From Acidomyces sp. 'richmondensis' (Eukaryota; Ascomycota; Dothideomycetes; Mycosphaerellales; Teratosphaeriaceae): DNA of 64,000 nt. The notes under the pieces are model-generated. The model worked only from the letters and a program-made list of their open reading frames with translations. It had not been told where the DNA came from and ran no database searches. The stretch covers positions 124,001-188,000 of the forward strand of contig QVLQ01000016.1 of NCBI GenBank assembly GCA_003545705.1. The letters run 5' to 3'. Below are positions 45,353 to 57,065 of the stretch, piece after piece (the first letter of the stretch is position 1; each line of letters starts with the position of its first letter). The translations under genes and the position numbers were made by a program.

Positions 45353-46763
45353 ATGGCGAAGCAATTCGACGTCGAGGCTGTGCGAAAGAATTTCCCAGCT
45401 CTCGGCCACAAACAGATCTACTTTGAAAACGCCGGCGGAAGCCAGGTGTTGAAGAGCGTCGGTGACACGTGAGTTTTAGTGGTGGTGAAGTACATATGTC
45501 TACTTGCATGAACTTGGTGTCTGAATGGATGCTTTAGGATATATGATTATCTGCTCTGTAACAATGTCCAGCTCGGTGCGACATACCCAATGTCCAAGAT
45601 TTCCACCAAAATCTTTGACGACGGTTGCCGAGCGGTGGCAAAATATATCAACGCAGCGCCAGAGGAGGTTGTATTGGGTCCTTCGACGACACAGCTTTTC
45701 CGGAATGCTTCGCTTGCGCTTTATGATTATATTACTTCAGACAGTGAGATTGTGGTCAGCAAGCTCGATCATGAAGCTAACATCGCGTCCTGGGTCACGC
45801 TCGCGGAATGGAAGGGTTGTAAATTGATTTGGTGGGAAGCGAAAGATCACAAGAATCCGAAGTTAGAGGTGGACGTGTTGAAGGAGTTGATGACCCCTCG
45901 AACTAAGTTGGTAACTTGCACTCACACGAGCAATGTACTTGGAAGCATCACACCGATCAAGGAGATCGCAGAGACCGTGCATGAAGTTCCGGGGGCTTTG
46001 CTTTGCGTGGATGCCGTAGGTAAGTGATTCCGAGGATCTCAAACGGAAAATCATCCTGAAAATAGGCACCTAGCATACGCCCCTCACCGGGCCATTGATG
46101 TGAAGGACCTAGGTGTCGATATTTACTCGTTCTCTTGGTACAAGGTCTACGGCCCACACATGGCGTCTCTTTATGCATCAAAAGCGGCGCAGAGCCACAT
46201 GAAGACGCTCGGCCACTTCTTCAAGCCGACAGACACGCTGGAAAATTTGCTGGGTCTAGCGGCCGCCAACTATGAGCTCACGGCTTCGATCCCACGCGTG
46301 TGCGAGTATTTAGAAAGCATCTCCTGGCCGGCGATAGCAGAGCATGAGGAGCGGTTGCAGAAGATACTTCTTGATTATTTGCTTTCGAAGCCGGAAGTGT
46401 TTCAGATCTACGGTGAGCCGACGGCGGATCGAGAGAAAAGAGTACCTGTGATTAGCTTCACGGTCAATGGTCGGAAGAGTCAGGAGGTTGTGGAGGCCGT
46501 GGAGAGAAACAGTGATTATGGAATCAGATGGGGCGCAATGTATTCAAATCGACTGGCAGAAATGATTGGGTTGGACCCGATAGATGGGGTGGTGAGAGTA
46601 AGTTTGGTGCATTACAACACAGGTACGCTGACGGCCCTTTTTAATCAAATTATAACAATTATGAGATTTGAATACTGAACTAATTATTCGAACAGAAAAT
46701 GAGGTACGGGGCTTTGTAAAAGTGTTAGATGACGTGGTTTCGTCGAGGCTATTGACTACATAA
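45353..46763 (+). CDS. Class-V aminotransferase, cysteine desulfurase-like
   Basis: Exons 45353-45468, 45538-46019, 46074-46622 and 46696-46763 join in phase to 404 residues. The fold-type I PLP signature is clear: IYFENAGGSQV (start), PSTTQLFRNASLALYD, VSKLDHEANIASW, CTHTSNVLGSITP, LLCVDAVG, and the PLP-binding Lys223 in SFSWYKVYGPHMA. The C-terminus with GVVRVSLVHYNTE is typical. It is closest in appearance to the NifS/SufS-like subfamily of stand-alone enzymes (VC1184 type), not to the essential mitochondrial Nfs1, since there is no mitochondrial targeting sequence and no Nfs1-type active-site loop. The substrate is unproven: cysteine, selenocysteine or another beta-eliminated amino acid is possible. 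The small last exon (68 nt) completes the C-terminal helix. Confidence 0.9.
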
Positions 46764-46976
46764 GGTATGACAAAGAAAGCCCAGAAGCCACTTCATAATA
46801 GGCTTAGTCGATCAATCACTTTCCTTGTCTTCACAATGTTTAATGCCGCTAGAGGACGCCGAGGAAAATACGCTCGTGCCTCTGTCGATGGTTGCTCTAG
46901 CAGAGTAGCGGCCTCTGCCTGTGGCCTTTCATCGTCACCATCTTCAGCTTTCTCACTCGTTCTTCTGCATATCACA

Positions 46977-48823
46977 TCAAGTGTATCCTCGCAGCCGCTT
47001 ATCCTTCTCGTATGCTTCTACTTCTTGCTCGGTGGGGGCGCTTCTCAGGGCCATCGCCTCTGAAAGGGTCCTGCCCTGGCAACCTCTGGAGTCTAAAGCG
47101 ATGCCTCTGGCGTAGCGAGGAGACCGGATCGAGCATCTCGTGACTTAGCACTTGGTACAACCCATCGTAGCGAAGGCCGAGTTTGGGTGCGTAAGGGCTG
47201 TTGAGCTTGCTGGACCGAATTAAACGGACTGGGTTCCCTGTCTCTTCGCTTTGCAACAGAAGACGAGTCTTCTCCGTGATGGCCCCGTTATCGCTGTCTG
47301 TTCCACAATATAAAACCTCGTCCCCATTGTCCACATCAGGGTAGTCATGTCCACCAGACATAATGCAACTATATGCACCTCCCTCACCGCCAGAGATGCC
47401 AGCGACAGTGGCACCATGGGCACCGTCACGGACCGCAGCTAGCTGCGTTGGCCACCACTGACCATTCAAAAGCAAGCCATTACCGAAGAATTTTGCTGAA
47501 GTCCGGGGGGTATTTGGGGTCCAGAGAGTCGATGGTTTTTTTCTGATGCTTTGAATGGGGCTTGCCGGGGATGATTCCGCGTAGAAGGTCGGTCTCGAAG
47601 ATTTGCTGGCACCACTTGTTATACAATTCCTCAGCATCTGCACGGATGTCCCATGGATAGTCTTTGTTGAAAAGTTGTGGCAGCCCGTCGTCATCATGTA
47701 GCATCCGTTGATTGCGAAGTAACTGCGCGTTAACCTGAACAAAGGCGATCGTGTGTAGCATGGTCCTGATAACGCTCCAAATTTGGTCCAGTTTCTTCGA
47801 ATCAGAAGAAGGCATAGCATCTTGTGCTTGTTTCATAGCATGTTTAAGGTGGCTGATTGCCTGATTGGCCCTCGTATCTTCCGGATTACGCTTACCATTG
47901 TAACTCAATTTCTTATACCACTGTGGCGGACGCTCTGTTATTGGCGCCACCAATACCTTCTCTTTGTCCTTCTCTTTCTCTGCATGATGGTGGTTACCTT
48001 TCTTCGGGATGCGTGGAAATGATGCACCACTCGGCGTCTGCGGCGAAGACACGGAGGTGACCCTTGGGACTTTCGCAGAGCTGTCGGGATGACTGTCCGC
48101 ATTCTCTGCAGGCCGTTTTAGCCCTCCAGAGGATGAAGCCGAGGCTTTCGAAGACGGTTCCTGAGATTCAATCGATGACAGCGCGTCTGGTTGTCCAGAT
48201 GAGGAACCTGTGGACGATCCTGATTGTTCGTCGCTCGCCGGAACTTCATGAGATGCTTCTGCACCGCCAGAAACGTTGTGATTACCTTGGTTGACATTGT
48301 CGACACTGTTGATTGATGTAGGATCCTGGCTCTTGCCACGAAAGAGGCTATTGCCCTGGGACGATGCGGAGACACTCTCTTGCATGGACGTTTCGTCGCC
48401 GAAATCTAGAACAACTTCCTCATCTTCCGGAGACGGAGGCCGCTCCTTCCTTATTGGCACGTCGGCGTGCTTAAGAGGCTCCTTTCGTGGTTTCCAAGCG
48501 CTCAGAATCTCATCCGTGCTCTGAGTCGGAAAAGGCGTGCGATTATACCCGCCGACGATCAATGGCCGTGTGCCAGTCCGTTTTGGGCTCCTGAAAGCCG
48601 GCGGAGCATCGCCTTTCGTTGATCTTATCAACTTGGGCTTCTCGCCTGCGGCGATAAGATGCTGCATTTTCTTCGCGGCGTTAATGTTCCTTCTGATTCG
48701 CGCCAGCCTCTCGGCCTCCTCTGTTGACATGTTCCTATCAAGTTCTGATTTATATCGGTCGACATCGCGGCGAACAGAATCTTGGGGCACAGCAGGTGTT
48801 TCTTTGGACTGCTCAGCACCCAT
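46977..48823 (-). CDS. SRA-YDG domain protein with two apparent +1 frameshifts
   Basis: The frame opens at 48823 and runs 447 codons, largely Ser/Glu/Lys rich and disordered, then a helical part (LFNKDYPWDIRADAEELYNK). The SRA domain continues in the next frame: FFGNGLLLNGQWWPTQLAAV, RDGAHGATVAGISGGEGGAY, YDGLYQVL. SRA domains flip and read modified cytosine or other DNA bases. The frame changes inside an A4 run (T4 on the plus strand, 47491-47494), and again in a C5 run (plus-strand G5, 47034-47038). After the second shift the expected PTEQEVEAYEKDKRLRG tail and a TGA at 46977-46979 appear. Removing one base from each run gives exactly 614 codons plus stop. As read literally the protein stops at 447 residues without the SRA domain. 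A GC-AG intron could explain the first shift but is weaker. The start MGAEQS resembles an N-myristoylation site. Confidence 0.8.
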
Positions 48824-50989
48824 ATTGATGTTAGCGTCAGATTTGGTCCGAGTTGTTGAATGCGGTGAGACTTGTATGAAATCAATGGATCTCGCTGTTC
48901 GTGAATGGACCTCGGAGGTGGAACAAACAAGTCGATCGCACCTGCCTGTGTCAAAAAAGTGAGTGCTCTGATATGGTAAGCCTAGAAAGAACCTTCCATG
49001 GAGTCTGTGGTGGGGAATACAGGTCAGCAGAAAGCAGGAAGTACAACGTAACAGGTTCTGAAATTAGCAATCGAGATTTGAAAAGACGATGTATATGTCA
49101 ACTTTTCGAATAAGATGGTTTGGAAACATACCGTTCGGCTAACAGTTTCAGACTATTTGCGTGCACCACTGAGCTGCTTCTTGGAGCTTTCGAGAGAGGC
49201 GTGGTACGGCGTCTGCCTAGCCAAATTCTCCAGCACGGTTCAGGACGTTGACGGAGTATACTAAAAGCAAAGTGATTAGTGAATATATTGACATTGTGTG
49301 AATCTGGTGTTCACACCTGAAAGTTCACAATGCGTCGTGTCTTGAAGTCTTTTCTTTCCTTTGAATCAATCCAACGCAGAGAGGTTTGGGCTTGTGGCAT
49401 AGCCCATCAGTAACCAATTTCTTCTAATTTTCTGCACCTGATAACCCGCGTACTGTTAAAAGTGGGTAACTCTTCAGAGTTCGATGGAAGCTTGAACACG
49501 ATTAAGATGTGGAGTGTGTTATAGGAACCAACGTTGACTGATTAAGGAGAGAAATCTTAGGATACAAGGTATACCGAAGTTGTCATGCCAAGGTACCAAG
49601 TGCATGCCTCAGGCATCGTCACACTGACTTGAAGAACTGCCAACTCTCAACACCTATATAGGATGTTGATGCGGAATGTTTTGCGCATGAAGTACATTCT
49701 TCCAGGAGGATTACAGAAATACTATTATGAATAATCCGAGAAATTAGCGTTCCGCTAACGTTATCAACACCGCGCAACTTCGAGAGACCATAAATCTGCA
49801 CAGTTAAAACTCGGTTAAGTTCAAGTGTTCCCGGAGAAACAAATCAATTAGTAGAGTACCATTGTATGTCTTCTCCCTTTCCTATCGGTCTATTCAACAA
49901 CAGATTTATATCTCGGAAATAGGAAGAAAAAAGTTTTGTTTTCATGAATTCAGACGCAGAAGCCCCGGCGTGTAGAGATTCTGACTGATTCTGGGCTCTG
50001 CTCAAAAGCAATATCACTCCCATCATCCTACAATTTTCTATTTAATGACAAAGAAGACATGTGTTATAGAGGGCACCACACACGGTCACAAACCCATGAT
50101 GATCCTCAATAAAGCTTTGCCATGATTATGCAGAGCATCAAAGTGCTCAAATGGCGCCGCCTTCTTGACATGGAGATGTTGCTGGCCTCTTTGAAGAAGC
50201 AGGACAGCCTCACAGATGACTTGCGTAGAAATTGCTCTCCGAATGTAATGCCCTCCTCGATCATCACGCTGTTGAATGCTTGGATATTGGTCGCAGGCCA
50301 GACCTGAAATACGGGAGTCTCCCGCTTCCCATCCGCCGTCATTCCGCGTCGCTGACGGTGGGCGGCATACACGAAGCTGTGGTGCTTAAAACTTCGGGAA
50401 TGCGTCACATTCCTTAGTCAATCCTTGTGGACATGAATTATGCAAAATACATTACATTTGGAATAAGCCCAGTAGCAGTTTCTGGCCAGATGGCGTTGGA
50501 TATTAAATTGCCTGGAATTTTATCTGTTGCCACACACACACACACATATATATATATATACATACACATCTTCTCGAATCTAGTAGATCCAGTACATTAT
50601 CGAGGATACGCAATGTCGCGATAAAAAGCCCCATTCCGATCATATAAAATATAGAAGTCGCCCAAAGTGCAGCTGAAAGTGAAACAGGCAACACCATAAC
50701 ACTTTCGACCAACCTTACTTTTGCTGAGCGCGAGCCCTAAATCCATGAAGGGTCCAAATCTACCCATTTCAATGCAGTCAAACTTTCCGTCTCTTGATCC
50801 CCGTTTTCGTGTGGATCACTAACCGTATTTCCTCATGACCCAACCCAAAATTGCCTAATATAAAATTCCCGAGCGGCAGCTACGGGATGTCCAGTATGCC
50901 TTTGAATAAGTTAAAAAAAAAAAGAGAACCCCCCCCAAATCAATCGAACCCGACCGATCTGACGACAGCGTACAGCAATGGAGGGACAT
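48824..50989. other. Gene-free stretch with microsatellite
   Basis: About 2.17 kb with no convincing gene. The SRA gene promoter is at its left and the SLN1-like 3' flank at its right. Contains the CA/TA repeat (50531-50567) and an A-run (50910-50921). Confidence 0.5.
50531..50567. repeat. CA/TA compound microsatellite
   Basis: Eight CA units then about seven TA units, then CATACAC. Non-coding context. Confidence 0.9.
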
Positions 50990-53900
50990 TCAAAGATCGC
51001 TCTTCGGTGACACCGGCCTACTTCCTTCATGCGTCTCGGGTCGATCTTGAGGGTCATGAGGGACACTTGCCGAAGGCAAATCTGTGCGGCCATCGACGTT
51101 GTTGATCATAACGATGGTCGTGTTCTGGCTGGCAGAACCTCGTCGTGCAACAATTTCGGACGCCGACGTATCCTCGTTCTCTTCCGGTATAGGTGCGAAT
51201 TGTCTGAGAACCTTCTTCAGTTGCGGCCGACGAATAGGTTTTGATCTGTAATTTTAATTAGTAAATCATTTATGCCGTGTCAGGCATTGTCCGTTCACTT
51301 ACAAAAAGTAATTCATGCCCGAGTCAAGGCAGTCCTTGATGTTGCTCTCTTCCGCAAATGCTGTCAACGCTACAATCGGCGCTTGATATCCAATCTCTCG
51401 AATCAAACGAGTGCTTTGCAGGCCATCCACATTCGGCATTTGTACGTCCATAAATATCAGATCGTAGGGCTTGTCGTCAGAATTGTGCATAGATTCCCTC
51501 ACGCGATCAAGAGCTTCTTGACCATCTTTGGCCACCGTCACATCGTATATATCCTCCAGCTTCAGCATCCGCAATACGACTTCTTGGTTGACCGTGTTAT
51601 CTTCCGCAACTAGCACTCTGATTTTAGCACCTCTAGTAGCCTCGGCTGCAATTTGATCCATCGCCGCAGGCTGCGAACCCGGCGACTCCATGGGCTGACT
51701 GGCGGTAAAAAAAGGCTGACTGAGTCCCACCAAACGGGGCTGTGCATCACCCGTATTGGGGGCAGGCGGAACATTGTGCGAAGCACCGTGAGAGTTATTG
51801 TTCTGGGTGGGCTTGCTGTGATCGGATTCGTCTGCCACACATCTGCTGTGCCGGGCTGGGGTCTTGTCGCCATCTTCCATTGACGAAGATCTCATGCTAT
51901 GTCTCTCACTCACGAGATTGTCCATCGATGAGCTGGCCGTGCTGTCCGCCCGAGTCTGCAAATGGCGAAGGGGAATCTTCATCGTGAAGACACTGCCCTG
52001 TCCCATCGTGCTGCTCACACCCATTGTGCCTCGCATGAGGGTGGCTAATTGAGAACAAATGCTCAAACCAAGGCCCGTGCCGCCGAATTTCTTGGATAGT
52101 CCAAGATCGCCTTGAACAAAAGGTTCGAAAATCTTGTTCTGTAGATCTTCCGGTATGCCGGGACCGGTATCCCGCACTTCGAACTCAAAATACAGGTACT
52201 TGCCCGGCGGGGGGGAAGGTGCTCGTTCATGGAAATGCATGACTGCCGCCGGTTTGTCCTTGATGTTGATCGCATTTGCTGTGTCCATTCGTGCTCCCGC
52301 AACCGAAATTGTAGCATCAGACCCTCGGTGTCGTGAAGACTGCTGTTTTGACTGTCGTGAATTCATTGAGCCTTTTCTGCTACCCAGGTCAGGCAGCTCT
52401 GGCAGGCACCGGATCGTTACGACGACCGACCCGCCGGACGGAGTGAACTTCAGCGCATTTGAAACAAGATTAATCAGAACCTGCAGAATACGATGTGTGT
52501 CACCCCATAGGATCATGTCTTTGACCCGTCCTGTACCAGCTGGACCATGGTCCTTATGGTCCGGAATATCACCCTCTCCTTCCAACCCATTTGCGCCTTG
52601 AAACTGAACGCGAAGATCAATACTACCTTCTTTGGCTTGCTTTTCGAAGATCGCCAGCAATTGCGGACTCATATCTCGAAGTCTAAACTCCTTTTCGTCA
52701 AGGGTTAGGTGCTGGCCGACTTGATTCTTGCTGAAGGTCAAGAGATCGTTTAACAGATTTAGAAGGAGATCCCCGCTCTTGTAAATGATGCCCAGCGATC
52801 GTTTCAAACGCACCGGATCATCCTCCTGCATGCACACTGCACACATGCCGAGAATCCCATTCAATGGCGTCTTGAGTTCATGCGAAATGTTCGCGATGAA
52901 AAGTGTCTTACTCTCGTTTGCCGCTTCTGCTGCTTTCTTACTCAACTCCAGCTCTGACGTGCGCTGCTGCACCCGTTCTTCCAATCTTGAATACTGCATT
53001 AACAACTCATCGCTCATTTCGTTGAAAGTTGTCGTGAGATCGGATAATTCATCCTTGATACAACTTCTATGTTCTTTTACTTTGCCGGGGATGCGGAACT
53101 GTCGCTTCCGCCTCACCGCACGCCTCGCTTCGCGTTCGTCCAGCCTCTTTTGCCTCCAGCGGGACACTGGGTTCTTATAGCCTTCCTTGCGCGCTAAAGC
53201 TGCTGCCGCAGCCGCCGCATCTTCGGCCTCAACGTCCCGCGTCCCATCCTGGGTGCCTTGCATCGAGTCGAAGCTGGATCTGCTGGGTGTCATCACTGGT
53301 GGATCGATAGTGAGTCTGGTGGCGGCCCGGAGTCTGCGGATTGGTTGGCTGAACATGTGTGCGACGGGGAAGGAGATAACTGCCATGAAAGCGGCCGTGC
53401 AGAAGATACAGATCAAGAGGATGTTGCGAAGGTGGTTGATAGGCTCCCATACCTCACTGCGTGCTTGCTCAAGGACCACCGCCCAGTCGACCATGTCGGT
53501 CCCGGCAAGCGCGAAGCCCACAGACACATGATTGCCAGCCTCGTTCTTTGCTCGGATAACGGCGCCCGAATTGCTTTCCGCGTCGTTGTTCACGGAAAAA
53601 ACTTCATACAGTGCAGGAAACTGGCTGACACTGAACGGGGGATTCGCCGTGCCATAGGTATGTCCAGGGTGGCGAGATGCGTCGGAGGCATTCAGGGGTA
53701 GCACGTATTTGACTTCGAAGTCGTGCGGCGCCTTTCCTTGATTGTCAGTATACATGATACCGGGCGCAAATAGATTTGTTGACGTCGCCGGACCAACGAG
53801 TAACGTTTCGCCGGTGCTGCCCAGACCATTGGAAGACGTCAGGACCTCCTGCAGAAGCAGGCCACTCATTACGACAGTGAGCCAGCCGAGAACGTCGACA

Positions 53901-54675
53901 TCGCTGGTATTGTTCACCACGGGCATGGTCATCGACAGGATCGAATACGTGCTGTTGATGGCATAAGGTCCGAGGAGGAGAGGGTTTCCGCCAGCTTTCA
54001 GGGTGACGCCGTCATATTCAGCTTCCGTCTGGTTGAAAGTGCTATTGTAATACGCCGTGTGAAAGGTCAAGTTGGGATATAGAAGGGGAGGATAGCCCCA
54101 GCCGTTGCATTGACCATCACCGAGGAGTATATGAGTGCCATCTGGACACTTCCACGGCAAGACTATACTATCGTTCAAGGACGCTGCTGTTTGTCTCATT
54201 ACTGCGTTTGCTCCGTTCGGCCCGCTTGCATTCTTCGGAAATATTTGCGCCTGGAGAAGCAACTGTTGGCCCAGCGATGCTTCACCGCTGATAGCATCGG
54301 ACAGGTCTGAAAGCGCCTTCGCCCAATTCGCCTGCGTGTCGTTGCCATCCACGTTGTATCGTTCCAGAGCGCTTTGCTCGACGATGCGATTGGCGATGAA
54401 ATTTGCCGTAGTTTGCATCAGGTTGACTGCGGGAAGAGACTATCAGCACATGTCTTCACCATCTATCTATACCCTCTCCACCTACGGTTCGACGCCAGTT
54501 GCGCGGCTTTGAGGGAGGCTGTGATGGCCAGCCGAGACGAGCGGATGCTCAAGACGAAGTTGTGATTGGAAACCCATGTCGCTATTGACACCACCGCCAG
54601 GCTGATGAGCGAGGCTGTGAGGATGAGCAACGCCAACTGTTCGCGGATCGACACACGCATCTTCGGTATCCGCAT
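50990..54675 (-). CDS. sln1: SLN1-type hybrid histidine kinase (group VI)
   Basis: Exons 54675-54486, 54426-51303 and 51245-50990 give 1189 residues with matching phases. Start Met MRIPKMRVSIREQ is followed by a membrane segment (LALLILTASLISLAVVSIAT). An extracellular loop of about 280 residues carries several N-x-S/T sites. A second membrane segment (ILLICIFCTAAFMAVISF) and a HAMP-like linker follow. The kinase has His579 in ANISHELKTPLNG, N-box and G-boxes (RDTGPGIPEDL, GGTGLGLSIC), and a receiver with Asp1057 in FMDVQMPN. The last exon completes the receiver (SKPIRRPQLKKVL) and adds an acidic/Ser tail. In yeast and Aspergillus (TcsB), Sln1 senses osmotic stress and signals via Ypd1-Ssk1 to the HOG MAP kinase pathway. 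A longer first ATG at 54771 exists but is not family-like. Confidence 0.96.
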
Positions 54676-57065
54676 TGGGCCGCGACCCTCCCAGCGCGAC
54701 AGATGCCAGTATCCTCCCCTTCTACCCTTCGATCCGCCCGCCACAAACTTTGCTGCCCTCCCCACGGTCAACTCTCGCCGGCGCTCGAGCAGTCCGTCCG
54801 GCTTCGCGCGAGCGCCGACGAAGTGTGGCCAAAGAAGTCGCCCGCACGAGGCTCGAATCCCATAATCACCACCCTCCTCTTACTGCACTTTGCTTCTCCA
54901 GAGCCGTCGCGTGAACGCCAAAGACGGTCGTGTAAGCCTTCGAACAGGAGAGCTCGGCGGTGCGGTCGGCCAAAGGCCACACTGAGCTAAGAACGAGCTC
55001 CAATGCAAGCCACACGCCTCTGCGGGACACCAAAGATGTGCCGGCCGCCGCCGCCGCCAACAACGTCGCCAGAGTTGGTCGGCGAATCCTGCCGAAAGTG
55101 TTGCGGAAGGCCAACACACAGCTCTCGCCCGGCGGCTGGCAAGGAGTCCTGGGCCGCAATTGAATCGGATTGGGGCGACGCCAGGCCCATCGAGAACTTT
55201 GTTAATGCAAGGATTGATGCGGTCCGGGCCCGTTTCGGGAATCCCACAACTGATCATGGCCGTCGATGCGGACGAGACATGTGGCGATATCGCCCACTCA
55301 AACACCTCCTCCGTCTTACCTATGGTCGGGCCTGCCGTCCGTCGGACCACGTGCTTTCTCCGCGGCCAAAGGTGCGGCCTGAGGCATCGCCTGTCGTCCG
55401 CCACCGTTGAAGCGTGCATGCTCGATCGACGGCGGGGTGAGCCGCCGTATGCTTCCGGCACTCTTCTTCCACTTTTCTCTGACTCTCGCCGGCGATCCTG
55501 CGGCCGGGGCCGTTATAGTGGACACGGCAAGTGGGATTTTCAGATGCGGCAAGTTGAGGGGTGGCCGGCGAGTAGGCGGGTGCGTCCTTTCAACCCGCCG
55601 CGTGGTCTGCAATGGCACATGTGTAATACCTGTTCGGGAAACATAGAGAGCGAGTTGGGACGGCCGAAGACCTGGCGCCGCCCGTTGCGCTCATGCATCA
55701 CCATACATGTCGCCATCGTGCGGACCGCCGACCGCCTAGCAGCGTGTGTCGTGGCCCATACTACTGTACTGTATTGCAAATGTTAAGATTATGATTGGCA
55801 TCACTTTTTAAAAATCACTTTTTTAAAAAATACACTGTGCAAATCACACTGGGTACCCATCCACGCCCCCGCCCCCCGACCCCCGGGACCCCCCCGCTCC
55901 CCCCCTCCCAGACTCCCCCCCCCCCCCCCCCCAACCCCTTTCCCCCCGCTCGTACACCTGCGCGACCACGTGGCGTCCAACGGCCATCCGCCGGCCTCCA
56001 CCGCGCCGACGTTGTGTTCCTCAGGACGAGAATGTCCCCCCCGTCCGGACACACGCTGCCGTCTCAACCGAGCCGAGGCAGCTCCGGTACGAGTCAGGAT
56101 ATCAGATGGTTCCGCAAGGCATGCCATGTGCGCCGCCGCCCGACTGCATAAACATTCGTCGCGCACACGCGCGATCCCTCGCGCAGCATTGTGCGCGTCG
56201 CGGGACAGATTCGCACCGGTTTCAAAATTGCTCGCGACGGCATGGCGGCCACACGGCGACGACTCGCATAAGCGCTGGCCGCGAATCCAATGGAGCCGCT
56301 CGCCACATGGCACTACAGCTGCGGTCATGGCCTGAAACGCAGGCCGTCTCGGCCAGGAGACTCCTGGTTTGGGTCAGACCCAGTTCGCTCCCCCTCCTCC
56401 GCCATACAAATACTGTATGCCGTCCTCCTCTCGTGCTATAGCGCGTTGCTTTCGCGATTTGCGCTGATTCGGCGCTGTTCTGGCTGCTGCATGCTTCTGC
56501 TCCTATCCTCCACCGGTGTGTAGAGCGTGAGTCACAGCTGGAGCAGCGTCGTCCCTGCCCCGCGGCCGCAGATGGTGTATGCCGATGCGCCTCAGTCGAC
56601 GGCGGCATAGCTGGTGTAAGGTGGGCGGCGGAAGGTAAAAGGATGGGCATTGATCGCAATGCCGTGGTTTGTCCCTCCCCCTCCACAATCTCCTTCCCGC
56701 TTCCTTTCGATCGCGATCACGGGCGGCTTCAAACACCTCGCATCGGGCAGTTGGGGGCAGTTCTCAATGAATTTACTTTCCGGCGATGGGCAGCCAAGGC
56801 GAGAACGCATCTTGCTTTGCCCCGGGTAACTGCAAACCGTCGGCGTCTTTCTCCAGCATATCGTCGGCCGCGTCCGCCGCGTCCGCCACGTCAGCCGCCA
56901 GCTCCAGGAGTGGAGGGAGCAGGCTGCTGTTTGGGGAAATCGACACCAGCAGCGACAGATGTACGCGTCCACCCACTTTCTCACGCGGCCCTTGGCGGGC
57001 ATGGAGCGTCGCCCTAACCAGTTATTCATGCAGCGACCGAGAGCTATGCGTCTGTCTGCAGCTTC
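54676..57065. other. GC-rich region without a clear gene
   Basis: About 2.4 kb of GC-rich sequence upstream of the SLN1-like gene. Long overlapping frames on both strands arise from GC skew and look like chance. A C18 run lies at 55915-55932, flanked by other C-tracts. Two imperfect TCACTTTTTAAAAA blocks (55800-55832) form a short direct repeat. The right end may hold the first exon(s) of the F-box-like gene. Confidence 0.45.
55915..55932. repeat. Poly-C tract
   Basis: Eighteen consecutive C on the plus strand inside a C-rich stretch (55860-55950). Such tracts are unreliable in assemblies. Confidence 0.85.

Noticed and set aside
55800..55832. Possible transposon end or insertion footprint (TCACTTTTTAAAAA repeats)
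   Set aside because: No paired inverted repeat, target-site duplication or transposase sequence was seen nearby.
54880..56328. Overlapping minus-strand frames of 175-193 codons
   Set aside because: GC-rich sequence yields long frames by chance; composition is Arg/Cys/Trp-heavy and no motif is visible.
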